Below are positions 1-10,801 of a DNA stretch of 64,000 nt, piece by piece. A program made the translations under genes and the position numbers. Numbering within the stretch: the stretch's first letter is position 1; every line of letters begins with the position of its first letter. The DNA is from Vanessa cardui (Eukaryota; Arthropoda; Insecta; Lepidoptera; Nymphalidae). The notes beneath the pieces are model-generated. The model was not told the origin of the DNA. It ran no database searches and saw only the letters and a list, made by a program, of their open reading frames with translations. The stretch is from assembly GCF_905220365.1 (NCBI RefSeq), contig NC_061124.1, forward strand, positions 8,496,501-8,560,500, given 5' to 3'.

Positions 1-1007
1 AAATTTTACTGTCACTCCTTTATTATAACCCAGTAATTGTCGTATGGTTTGCCCCATTCTTGTGCGTAATTAGTTTTCGATTCTGCACCTTCTACAGAAT
101 TTATGTAATAGACTAAGGCATAGACGTGCTTACATTGTTCTGATAGACCTTCCTTGCATTGACAAATTGCAACTTTGATGTTTCAATTATTTGTTATAAT
201 TTAATTATTTGTTATTGCAATATGTTATTGCAATTAAGCTGAAAAAAGAGGGATAAAATAAAAATAATGGTGAAAACCATAACCAAAGATTAACAAACCA
301 AAGATATTAACAATTAATTTTAAAAAATACTAAGTCTTATTTTAACATTATATACATTTGAAATTTTTGTCTGAGCAACAATTTTTCCAGTTAATATTGT
401 TTCTTGTTCTTGGCCAACTGTTTCTGTGACATCGAAAACATGTCCTGACTCGAATAGCTTTTTGCTTTTGAAACATTTTGACCCTGCTGCCGATCGTTGT
501 TTATTGGTAAAAAACCATATTTTATAATTTTAATCAGTGTAAAATCATATTTACAGACTTGACAGCAGCCAGTCTGCACTAATGTGCCTGGAAAGTTTCT
601 GTTTTTACTCGCACGGTGTCTCTAGTGTTGAGATTATAACGCCCTCTATTGTTTCTGCACGGTGCCTATACACTAGCTGCAATGTCAAATATTTAAGTCG
701 TTTCGCACGATATATTGAAATATTAATAACGAATATGATCAATAAACGATAGAGAGTTGGTTTGTCATAGAAGCAATTAAAATAAACGAATTTTGAAAAA
801 ATTGTGTTAATTGTATCAAATAATGAAAAAAAAATCACAAATTCAATGTCTTAGAAATATATTTCACTGTTTTTCAAAATCAATTTATTTAAAATAATTA
901 ATCAAACAAAAAGTTATTTATTAAAAATATCTGTATTTTTATTTAGGCTAGTACAAACTTATCGTTCGTTTTAATTATACATACAATTGTTTTTATTTTT
1001 TTTTAAT
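1..1007. other. 3' flank of INTS14, no gene seen
   Basis: AT-rich DNA downstream of the INTS14 stop codon. Several AATAAA hexamers lie on the minus strand (complement at 992-997, 917-922 and 884-889) and could serve as poly(A) signals for INTS14; the sequence alone does not say which is used. Open frames here are short and low in complexity. Confidence 0.5.
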
Positions 1008-4000
1008 TTAATGAGACATAGATGTAACAGTAAAATTTGTAGCAAGTGGTTGGAGTGTGTGTTTTATATCAAGCGCCGTCCTTGGGTCTCTTAATGCAGC
1101 TGCGGCATGTGCGAGTTGTAGAGCACACTCTGGGGGCGCGCTTGTCGGGAGTGCGGTACATTCGCGCTCCAGGGCACTACCCACGCATGTGAGAAGTTCG
1201 GCAAAGCCAAGGGATATAGCTGCACGGCGTAATCGGTTCAGTTCCTGGACATTATCGTTGCTTTTTTTTTAAATTATCACAACTTATTTACAAAACAAGA
1301 ATATAACATAAAACACAAAGGCGGGGTCATATACAGTTTTAGTGAGACTATACAAACAAAAATACCTATTGAACTTCTAATAGACTAAGAGCCAGTGATC
1401 AAATTTAAATGGTCATTTCAAAAGTCAAGAAAATTTTCATATTAAAACTTCAAGACATTCAGATAATGAAAAGTCACTTCTGGCAGCCCTTGTGGCCAGA
1501 GTGCACTACCCCAAATTTTAGGAAAAACATTGGTATGTATATATATAAAATCGGAGTTATATGTATATCCCATTATAAATTATACATTGAGATGTATTGG
1601 GGATGTAATGGGTGGTTAATATTTCTTATAGCACCAATGTCTTTGGTTGGTGGTAACAACTTACATTCAGGTGACCCATTTGCTTATTTCCTTACCATAT
1701 ATTTCAAAAATCGAATTCAAAATTGACAGTTTGATGAAACCTAGTAACATGATACATACAAAATTAATAACAAGACGATTTTAAAAATATTTCCCAATAT
1801 TGATTTAACAGTTGGTTTGAAATTTAATTATATTAATTTACCGTGAGCAGAATAAAATAAAATCTTCGCTTCTGTACTAAAAAAAAAAAAAAAAATTGAA
1901 TTGAATAATTCACCTTGTAAAGATGTTGGGTTTTGTCCGGCAGCTTCCTGGCGTGTCTCAGTACCTTCTGCACGTCGGCGAGCAGGGCGTGCGGGCGCGC
2001 CCACGCGCAGCCCGAGCCGCCCCCGCTGTACGAGCGCCAAGAGCGCACCGGGAACGTGTCCGCTGCGGAAATACGAACATATGGGCCACCTGATGGTACG
2101 TTGTCACCATCACCCATAGACAATGACGCTGTAAGAAATATTAACTATTCCTTACATCGTCAATGTGCCACCAACCTTGGGAACTAAGATGTTATGTCCC
2201 TTGTGCCTGTAGTTACACTGGCTTACTCACCCTTCAAACCGGAACACAACAATACTGAGTACTGTTGTTTGGCGGTGTAATAACTGATGAGTGGGTGGTA
2301 CCTACCCAGACGGGCTTGCACAAAGCCCTACCACCAAGTTGATTCATACATTCTAACTGAAAAACAAATCTTCTTATATGTTGATAGCTTAAAACCGATT
2401 TTTGTTCCAGTGATTGTCCCAGGCTGAATATACAAAAAAGGTTGTAGTATCATTTTGACGAGCTCGCGCCGTAGATGTGTAGAAATTAAAGAGGATTTTT
2501 GATGTCAATTTATCAAATTGTTACGATTTCCAATCCAATCCATCGGCCCATTTCCGTCCACTGCTGGACATAGGCCTCTTCAATTGCACGCCACTGACAT
2601 CGTTCTTGGGCTACTTGCTTCTTGTTACGATTTAACTAATAATTAATATTTGCGTAAATGTAAATGAATGATTTGCATTTTACAATGAAATTAAATCAAA
2701 ACATAAAAGTTTCGCGGGAGACCCGCTAGTCCAAATTAATAAATAATAAATAAATAAATATGAGACAACATCACATACATTACTCTGATCCCAATGTAAG
2801 TAGCTGAAGCACTTGTGTTATGGAAAATCAGAAGTAACGAAGCTACCACAAACACCCAGACCCAAGACAACATAGAAAACTAATGATAATCTATATCGAT
2901 TCGGCCGGGAATCGAACCCGGGACCTCGGAGTGGCGTACCCTTGAAAACCGGTGTACACACCACTCGACCACGGAGGTCGTCAAATTGAATAAACTGCGA
3001 GTATTATAGTGAGTGACGAAAGCCTTCGTTTTTGACATTTAGAAAACGCAAAATATAAAAACAATAGAAGACACAGCGACAAATTTGAGAGAATTAACTA
3101 TTTACAAATGTTGGTTTCTTTTAAGCCGAAGTATACCGTTCTGCACACACTGCACACGGTGCACAGACAATTATAACAAAAGTCCTACTTGAAGTAGTGT
3201 TTTCCTCGACAGGTCCCAGTTGGTCCAGCGGTCCGAGCCAGGGTGCAGCCGAAGCTCCAGGTCTGAGGATGCTCAGTAACAAGCATGATCTCCGAGCCCT
3301 CGATACTTCGCACCAAGCTGATAGTGTGCCCCACCAGTCCGATCCGAGCTGGACTATCGCAGACATGCCTTCTACCTAATTAAGAGTACAAATTAATTAT
3401 AAATTAAAAATATAATAATATTGTATGTAAATAGATAAAAAAATCGTTTGCTTGTACGTTTTATCTTAAATTCATATTTATATAATATGAATATATAAAA
3501 TTACGCCTATCTTCATTTACAACACAAGACTATTTCATTTAACTATTATATCATGAGCTGAGATGGCCCAGTGGTTAGAGAACGCGTGCATCTTAAACTA
3601 TGATTGCGGCTTGAAACCCAGGCAAGCACCACTATATATATGTGCTTAATGTTTATAATTCATCTCGTGCTCGGCGGTGAAGGAAAACATCGTGAGGAAA
3701 CCTGCATGTGTCGAATTTCATCGAAAATCTGCCACATGTGCATTCCACCAACCCGCATTGGAACAGCGTGGTGGAATATGTTCCAAACCCTTGTTAATGG
3801 AAGAGGAGGCATTATTTCAGCAGTGGGAAATTTACAAGCTACTTTATTTCACTTCCAAAGTTTCGATGATACGTTCGTGGATATTCGATACGCCGTTTCT
3901 TTGCAAATCAATAATGATTAATTCAACCCGTCGACTAATGATATAGCGTCACATCAGATGTTGTTTATTTGGCTCTCGTCGGCGCGTGGTCGAAATAGAC

Positions 4001-7000
4001 TATTTTGTATTTCATATAAGAAAAAATAACTACTGTGTTTCTTGCCTCGTTTTGTAAATTAAACAGAAGTGCTTACAATGATGCTGCAGCCTACTGAAAA
4101 TGGAGACTAAATAAATAAATATTGAACAACATCACATACATTACTCTGATCCCACTGCAAGTAGCTAAAGCATTTGTGTTATGGAAAACCAAATCAATCA
4201 GAAGTACCAAAGGTTCCACAAACAGCCATACCCAAGATCACATAGAAAACTAATGAACATTTTCTACATCGACTCAGCGTACTCATGAAAACCGTTGTAC
4301 ACACTACTCGATCACTGAGGGCGTCAAGAATATTTTAATATGAAGACAAAAAAATTACAGCCTTACCTTTAATGCTCCGTGTAACAGAACGCAGAAATTG
4401 GAAACCTTACTCGGGTCAGAGGAGTCGTCTTCCGTTGACGTTCCTTCTGTGCTGCTACCTTCCTGAGAAAAAAAATTAAATTAATAGCCAGGATTTTTTT
4501 ATTTCGCCTATTTCACTGGTATTACCGCCTGGCCACGAGAAATTCGCGGACGCGAATATTCGCGCCGTGCGAACGGCGAAGCGTCTTGCGAATGAAACAA
4601 ATGTATATCAAAATATACATGCTAGGCCAGGCGGCTAGATTAGCTGGAAGAGATGCTTTAGGGATAACGGGATAGTGCTGCATTTCATACAACATTGTAT
4701 ATGCTGAGCAAATCTGAGCCCTCAACGAGTTATATAACCTAACCTGTACCTGAAAGTATATCAGTGTATATTTTCTTTGGATAAAATTTTTTTATTGCTA
4801 GATTAACTATGATACAATTTTAAAATTATTGATTGATTTGCAAAGGGTTTCACAAAGGTAAGATAAGTGAAGTCAAAACTCATCTCTTAAGGTGTCAGGT
4901 GGGGCCAACTTATCAACGGGTGCCCAATTTAAATGACCGCATTCCAATTATATACACAATTAGTAGTCGCCCGAGGCTTCGCTGGTTCGCTTCGAGTTAT
5001 AGGGTGTTGGTTATCATATGTTAAGCAAAAAAGTAGCCTTTCTTTGGAGTTCATGATTGGCTATTTGACAATGCGAAAAATAAATTGTGAATTATTGTAA
5101 TCAGTGTATATTATGAGTTTAAAAATGGTTATTTACTAACGAAACTTGAAAATAATACTTAATTTATACAAAAATCAATAAATAAAAATGCATTTTTCAA
5201 ACGTTTGTCACGTGACTCAAAACACCTGATTGGCCGGGCTTTTGATGAAGTTACTTTGTTGTAAACCTTGCTCTTCTACTATACGTACTACAGATTAAAA
5301 TACAGCAAAGTGACGTCACCAACCCCGAACGAATTTTTAATACGATATTTTTCGGTAAATAACTAAATATGTACTAGAAATAAAAAAATCAACTTTTACT
5401 GGGTTCCTTAACCTCTACTAAATAATATAAAATGGATTTTAAAAACCAGTCAAATAGCCTATTTTATAAAATTCAGTTTAGCGGTTTGGTCGTCAAAACG
5501 TGACAGATAGATAACTCTCTCTCAAATCTATAATATTAATATAGATATATACAACAAAAGAATGTGACGTCACATCGCAAAAACTACGAGGCGTAATATG
5601 TTGCAAGTTTACGTTAGTGGTGTGCGATTTTGGCGTTTACACGTTTTTATACTGCGTTTCTATAATTCGGCCCTAGATGTGATGACTTAAACATATTTTG
5701 CACGTACCTTTGTAGGTGTTTTGGAACCATAATTTTCACGAGGCGTTGTGTTGCTACCTATTTGAGCTTGAGGTATGACGAGGTGTTTGCTAATCGCTAT
5801 TGGTGTACCTTTAAAAAAAAACAGCAGTTTGCTGAACTCAATTCAAATAATGTGTCATCTAAAGTTATGTTTTAGACTTGAAAGTCACTGGAAGAAGGTG
5901 GCTCTTTGCACAGACGATCTGGTGCGGAACACTTTCGAGGAGTTAGGGCTCAAAGGCGTAATAAATACAATCTACTTGCACAATACTTTCATTTTACGAC
6001 CTTCAAATAACAATTTGTAAATTCATCTTTTTGTAAAAGTATAATAAGAATATATAATATAATAATACTAACACAAATAAATATTCATATCAAATACTAG
6101 CTGCGCCCGCGACCTTGTACGCGTTTGAATTAAAAAAAAAAGTGAAGTGAAAGTCCCATCAAAATCGGTCCAGCCGTTCCAGAGATTAGCCGGAACAAAC
6201 AGACAGACAAAAATTGTAAAAAATGTTAATTTGGTATATGTACCGTGTATACATATATATGTATTGAGTAAAAAAGGGCTATTTTAATATTACAAACAGA
6301 CACTCCAATTTTATTATATGTACGAGGTTTGTTCAAAAGGAAAGGTGAATTTTGATTTTTTTTTATAAGTATTCATTTATTCGTCAATATTAATTTTGTC
6401 CCTTTCAAAGTAATCCCCGTCAGATATACAGCACTTATACCAGCGCTTCTTCCAATCTTCGAAGCACTTCTGAAATGCGATTTTCGGTATGGCCATTAGC
6501 TCGTACTTCGATTTCGACTTTACCTCGTTAATAGTGGCAAAACGCTTTCCTTTCATTGTTTTCTTTAGATTGGGGAATAGAAAGAAGTCGCAGGGAGCCA
6601 AATCTGGTGAATAAGGTGGCTGAGGCATGATTATGGTGTTGTTTTTAGCCAAAAATTCACGAACAAGCATTGATGTGTGAGCTGGTGCATTATCGTGATG
6701 CAGAATCCATGATTTGTTTTTCCATAATTCCGATCGTTTGAGCCGTATTGCTTCACGTAAACGTTGCATTACTTCCTTGTAATACTCTTTATTGACCGTA
6801 CGACCTGTTGGCAAGAACTCATGATGTACGACGCCATTGTAATCGAAGAAAACAGTGAGCAAAACCTTCACATTTGATCGAGCTTGACGTGCTTTTTTCG
6901 GTCTCGGTTCATCTGGTCGCTTCCATTCGGATGATTGAGCCTTGGTTTCGACGTCATAGCCATACATCCAGGTTTCATCACCAGTTATGACCCTTTTGAG

Positions 7001-9554
7001 CTAATCTGGATCGTTGTTAACATCATTCAACAACTCCTGAGCGATACTAATGCGTCGTTGCTTTTGCTCAAAATTTAGCAATTTCGGAACAAACTTCGCT
7101 GCTACACGTTTCATGCCCAAAATATCGGAAAAAATTGTATGGCATGAGCCAATTGATATGCCAACATCCTCTGCAACTTCCCTTATAGTGACTCGACGAT
7201 TTTCTAAAACTGTTTTCTTTGCTGCTTCGATGTTTTCTTCGCTTGTTGACGTGATTGCAACTCCAGGACGCTCATCGTCTTCAAAATCTTCTCAGCCGTT
7301 TTTAAAGCGGTTATACCACTTATAAACACTTTTTTGAGATAAAGTAGACGCGCCGAATGCCACAGTCAACATTTTAAAAGCGTTGGAACACTTTATTCCA
7401 TTTTTAACGCAAAATTTAATACAGATTCTTTGATCCATTTTGTTCAAAAATAAAAAATCGAAGAACATACAAAAACGCCTTTTCTTTTTCAGTTGCCAAA
7501 AAAAAACTACAAATTCAAAATGGCTGATAATATCAACATTTGAGAACCATATATGTACCAACATAACAAAAAGAAAAAATCGACGATTGAATACATACAG
7601 CCCGCGAAATTTCAAAATTCACCTTTTCTTTTGAACAAACCTCGTATATAGATTACTAATACTAAACTGCATACTAATCAATGTTAATTTTAGCATTAAA
7701 AGCATTTGACAGAAGTTATTATGTTCAAATTTAATTTTGGGCAAACATATAAACAAATTAAATTAAAAGTCTTTTGAATTTTCTGAAAAAAAAAACAACA
7801 ATGGTTTTTCACTTACCTAAGTCTTGTTGTTGTAAAAAGCCAATTACATGTAATTGATTGGATAACGTGTAACTTGCTGATAAACCCTCGTGGGAAGCAG
7901 GGTGTGGGGCTGGAAAGAGTTGCACTCTTGTTTCCAGTTGTCCACACTTAAGGGTGCACCAAAACTCTTGATAATGCTGCTCACATAGACGAGTCATCGC
8001 TGCTACTACCTTAAAATTTATAATAATATAACTTCAAATATATATAACTTATATAACTTCATAAAACCACATAGATCATCTGAAACATAAACCAGGGTAC
8101 CCACCCTGGTATATTGTGCCTAGGATAATAGTATATTCTCACATATAGGTTTAAAGGGCATATATTATTATAGGCATTTGTTGTAAATGCCTATAATAAT
8201 ATATGCCCACTTTAACTGTATCAGTCCACTTTTTTTTTTAATAGGCTAATGTTTTTGATTTGAGTGAATAAACAAATGTTACATTGTATACTTACTCCAG
8301 GTACATTTAGCTGATCAGGGGAATAAATAGCACCTCGTGTTATATTACCATTGGAATTATTTGATGTATTACATGCAAGATCCACAATTTTCTGATAAAG
8401 TGGCATTGCTGGAAAAAAATAGATAAATTAACAATTAATCTAATGCCTAATGTATAGATTAATTAACTAAGGTTTTCTTAAATTTTAAGTTACATTAATA
8501 AGTTAACCAATAATAGTTTTCGATAATACATTAGTACTAATATATAAATTAAAAAGGCATTTCTTATATTTTAATACCATGTTGCAGGCTTGAATCATGA
8601 GGAGATACTATCGGTAACACATGTATCTTTCCAGGATATGTTGGTGGTAGAGGAAGGTCTTGGATTATGCGATTTCTGCCAATTGCACCCACTCCACTAC
8701 TACCATCCGTAATCTATGAAGAAAACTTTCTTTAAACCTTCAGTGGCAAAAGACACAGAATATATTTAACGATATATTTAATACATAATGCTTATTTAGT
8801 ATGATTTTGAGCTATTTAGTGTATTACAATATAAGGGCCGGCAATAATTAACTAATTTTTTTTAAGTAACTGATTGATATTGCATTTTATATCTTACATG
8901 TTAGAAAGCACTTTCCTGTTTAGTTGTGATTTTAATTTTGAGCTTTTGAGTGTATAACAATATAGAGGCCAACAACAATATGTTATTCATCATTGTATCT
9001 TACCAAAGCATTATGGTTAGCATTTCAATGAATTAAAGAGTAAAGCAGAGATTTATATAATGCATTAAAATCATTGTAACTATAAATAATAGTTATTCAT
9101 ACAAAAAAGTAATGTATTATTAATATGAGTACCAAAATTATCTGAACTGGTGTTTGGTAGCCCCATTCATTTAGAATCAGCTGATTAACTCCATGGAGAG
9201 CTGTTTCTATACATGTCTTGTCTCCATCATCCAATAAAGGTAATTTTACCCTTATGTTATCAAATTCACGTGTAAAAGGGACCGCAACTGCAACAATTTT
9301 TGTAATTTTTATACCCGTATCTAATGAATATGGATATTAAGTTTTCTAAGGGTTTTTATATGAATACCTTCGTAAACTGAAGAGAAGGTGACTAATGCGA
9401 CATATTCCAATTTAGCATGAATGCATAGATAGTCTAGGAACGTGTTTATAGCTGCTGTAGCTAACGTGAATCGAGTGTGGGTTTCTGTCGTGTCCGTCGT
9501 CGGCACAGGCCGGGACATAGACAGGGAAACATCTAATAAAATTACAGTAGGCAT
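1008..9554 (-). CDS. Integrator complex subunit 14 (VWA-domain protein), ten coding exons
   Basis: INTS14 is a nuclear subunit of the Integrator complex, which cleaves nascent snRNA and other Pol II transcripts; with INTS10 and INTS13 it forms a nucleic-acid-binding module (established for the family). Coding exons on the minus strand in order: 9554-9368, 9287-9133, 8713-8578, 8408-8296, 8009-7817, 5808-5708, 4462-4367, 3375-3189, 2062-1914, 1244-1008. Every junction has GT..AG and the phases agree throughout, giving 517 aa, close to the human protein (about 518). The start MPTVILLDVSLSMSRP carries the VWA MIDAS motif D8-x-S10-x-S12, and ITDGSSGVG follows in exon 3. Family landmarks downstream are VSNFCVLLHGALK, SAIVQLGSDWWGTL, PWLGPLDQLGPV, DVQKVLRHARKLPDKTQ and ELNRLRRAA. 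The last exon is the C-terminal helical region ending in TSMSH. A Ser/Thr/Asp-rich linker lies in exon 7. The gene appears intact despite repeat-filled introns. Confidence 0.96.
1585..1690 (-). repeat. Degenerate family C repeat in INTS14 intron 9
   Basis: Diverged minus-strand fragment of the repeat seen better at 2077-2340 and 55669-55925. Shared words include the stretch before TTAATATTTCTTA and the GGTTGGTGG block. Edges are approximate. Confidence 0.45.
2077..2340 (+). repeat. Family C dispersed repeat, copy 1
   Basis: About 260 bp that matches 55669-55925 almost throughout, from GGGCCACCTGATGGTA through CATCACCCATAGACAATGA and CCTTACATCGTCAATGTG to GAGTGGGTGGTACCTACC. Further minus-strand copies lie at 61676-61806 and, degenerate, near 1585, 37905 and 48835. 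No coding capacity is visible. It looks like a short interspersed element or the conserved end of a larger one. It sits in INTS14 intron 8, just upstream of the exon 9 acceptor on the gene strand. Confidence 0.8.
2535..2625. mobile_element. Fragment of a non-LTR retrotransposon (probable)
   Basis: A higher-complexity patch containing CCACTGCTGGACATAGGCC and CACGCCACTGACATCG. A diverged relative with CCATTGCTGGACTTGGCC lies at 52385-52490. This motif is common in lepidopteran non-LTR element remnants as I recall them; clade not determined. Confidence 0.45.
2733..2983 (-). mobile_element. tRNA-derived SINE, family B
   Basis: On the minus strand a tRNA-like head carries an A-box-like CGTGGTCGAGTGG and a B-box GGTTCGATTCCCGGC, followed by a body and a TATTTATTTATTTATT-type tail. 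A diverged copy lies at 4105-4325. The long variable segment and the attached body and tail exclude a functional tRNA gene. Located in INTS14 intron 8. Confidence 0.8.
3555..3850 (+). mobile_element. tRNA-derived SINE, family A
   Basis: Begins GAGCTGAGATGGCCCAGTGG (A-box-like), with a mutated B-box region near 3612-3628 (GCTTGAAACCC), then a body with TCATCTCGTGCTCGGCGGTG and CATTGGAACAGCGTGGTGG. Related copies are at 42720, 54158 (plus) and 57949 (minus), with degenerate ones near 43360, 48255 and 50600. The head resembles the nymphalid SINEs called Metulj as I remember them. It sits in INTS14 intron 7. Confidence 0.8.
4105..4325 (-). mobile_element. tRNA-derived SINE, family B, diverged copy
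   Basis: Matches the copy at 2733-2983 over the body (ACATCACATACATTACTCTG and CACATAGAAAACTAATGA) but the B-box region is deleted or mutated. It lies in INTS14 intron 7, next to the family A SINE. Confidence 0.7.
5058..5464. mobile_element. MITE-like element with short terminal inverted repeats
   Basis: ATTGGCTATTTGAC near 5058 is inverted as GTCAAATAGCCTAT near 5451-5464, about 0.4 kb apart. No open frame lies inside. The match is only about 12-13 bp and I could not define a duplication, so the limits are tentative. Located in INTS14 intron 6. Confidence 0.45.
6323..7644 (-). mobile_element. mariner-type (DD34D) DNA transposon
   Basis: About 1.32 kb bounded by terminal inverted repeats of roughly 30 bp (beginning CGAGGTTTGTTCAAAAG on both ends, with few differences) and flanked by the TA duplication at 6321-6322 and 7645-7646. 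It carries one transposase frame on the minus strand. High similarity of the two ends and few disabling changes indicate a fairly young but probably inactive copy. It lies inside a Helitron-like element within INTS14 intron 5, in the same orientation as the gene. Confidence 0.93.
6377..7438 (-). pseudogene. mariner transposase, two in-frame stops
   Basis: A single continuous frame of about 353 codons, near the normal mariner length, starting MDQRICIKFCVKNG with a helix-turn-helix region (ASTLSQKSVYKWYNRF). The catalytic region follows: GDETW (first Asp), HHDNAPAH (second Asp) and YSPDLAPCDFFLFP (third Asp), with 34 residues between the second and third Asp, hence DD34D. Two stops interrupt it: a TGA after RFKNG near 7294 and a TAG between PD and LKRV near 7002. 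I saw no frameshift. The catalytic residues are all retained. Likely dead as a protein source, though its ends could still be mobilised by a related transposase. Confidence 0.9.
8091..8110. repeat. Small perfect inverted repeat
   Basis: ACCAGGGT, four bases, ACCCTGGT: 8-bp arms in INTS14 intron 4, 45 bp from the larger hairpin at 8156-8208. Confidence 0.7.
8156..8208. repeat. Perfect 24-bp hairpin in INTS14 intron 4
   Basis: The left arm (8156-8179, starting GGGCATATATTATT) and the right arm (8185-8208) are exactly reverse-complementary over 24 bp with a 5-nt GTTGT loop. Imperfect pairing continues outward through GTTTAAA/TTTAAC. It may be a small foldback element or an intronic hairpin RNA; nothing shows transcription apart from its location in an intron. 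Confidence 0.85.
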
Positions 9555-10773
9555 AACAAAAGCCCTAAATATTCATTTAAAACTAATAAGTATTGTATCT
9601 TTATAACGTATCGTTATCGTGTATGCATCTATACTTTTACAATACTGATAGTCTAACAACAAAGTTACAATTATTTACTTTTCCTAGTTTGAAAAATTGA
9701 ACGTCAATCTAGAGATTGACAGTGTCAGTAGTGATGCATTCAGCATTGCCAACTCCTACAGAATGTATCCCCTAGGACGAATTTCAAATTACGCTAAATT
9801 TCGATTAAAAATAAGAAAAGTTTTTGTTTCATAGGTAATTTGAAATATAAATGTAAAACGTGTTTACGTAGTATAAAATAATAAAGTATTTGTGCCAGTA
9901 CATTCTACATATTTAGAAACATTAGTTTTTGATTCAATGATGACACTGAAATTTAACAATTTTCCCTTTTCTTTTCTCAACATTTTTGTTCTTAAATTCA
10001 TCAACTTTTTATTATTATTTATAATTTTTTTTTTGAATTTCTTTAATCATTATTTTTAGATTTTTCTTTTGTATATTTTTCCCAAAAAATCCCTCTAAAT
10101 AAATGTTACCATAAAAAATCTCTTCAGATGCTACATCTCGTCACTGAATGACAGGCAAAATGTGAGACTTGCTATTACCAAATTTGAATTCCATTCTGTC
10201 TGTCTGTCTGTTTTATTACTATATTACATACTATTTTTTAAATTCGAAATGCGTGTAATATCTTAATTTAACAATACCAACATTTAAGTTAATATTAAAG
10301 AAAAATTCACATTATCGCTTAATTACTTTTATAAATTACTTTTTTAAATTATTTCTTCTATGGCCTCATAATCACTGATAAACATGCTCATGGCCGTCCC
10401 AGCAGAAGATCAAATTGTATTTCTTAGATGCCTCTTACAACACCCATGGGAGAGGTGAACGGGAGGTCTGGTGAATATAATAATAATATAACTCTTTCTC
10501 CGTCAAGACATGAAAAAAATAAATATCGCTATGATAATAAAATTACTGCGATATTTATTGAAAAGAAACTTTATTAATAATAGTTTGAGCAAAGCTTATG
10601 TTTTTACAATGTAAAAGTATAAGTACGATTTAAATAAATAAAAAATATTTTTACAATAATTAATTCAAATCTGTAAATCCTTATCTGTAAAACATGCAGT
10701 AGAGAGAGATGCAATTACAAATTTATAAACCTACTTGAATATTCCCAATGAAAATATACTGATGTTTGAGATT
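9555..10773. other. Intergenic region between two divergent genes
   Basis: About 1.2 kb separates the INTS14 start codon (minus) from the protease-homolog start (plus), so promoters for both should lie here. I found no clear TATA box or initiator that decides either start. It contains a (TCTG)n run at about 10196-10211 and, at about 10380-10480, a higher-complexity patch (GCCGTCCCAGCAGAAG, CACCCATGGGAGAGG) that resembles LINE-derived sequence common in Lepidoptera. Confidence 0.5.
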
Positions 10774-10800
10774 ATGACTTGCGTTTCATGTAAGTTTTAA
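10774..10800 (+). other. Upstream ORF of eight codons
   Basis: ATG ACT TGC ... TTT TAA ends one base before the ATG of the protease-homolog frame. If the mRNA starts upstream of it, this short frame could lower initiation at the main start. Whether it is in the mRNA is unknown. Confidence 0.4.
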
Positions 10801-10801
10801 A

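Larger units (their letters stand above)
6097..7652 (-). mobile_element. Non-autonomous Helitron-like element split by a mariner
   Basis: On the minus strand the element begins A|TCTATATA at 7652 and ends CTAG|T at 6097, the 5'-TC...CTRR-3' ends and A/T insertion expected of Helitrons. A GC-rich stem-loop-like segment (GGTCGCGGGCGCAG) precedes the CTAG. The 5' end includes GGAGTGTCTGTTTGTAATAT, shared with copies at 47963-48248 and 61398-61668. Its body is interrupted at a TA by the mariner at 6323-7644, so it was already in INTS14 intron 5 when the mariner arrived. No helicase is encoded. Confidence 0.75.

Noticed and set aside
391..838. Two minus-strand open frames downstream of INTS14
   Set aside because: No domain, biased composition, no splice or start context; chance frames.
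1057..1272. Plus-strand open frame
   Set aside because: It is antisense to the last exon of INTS14, which explains its GC content and openness.
2900..2983. tRNA gene on the minus strand
   Set aside because: A- and B-box words are present but the segment is joined to a SINE body and tail, and a second worn copy exists at 4105; no proper cloverleaf length.
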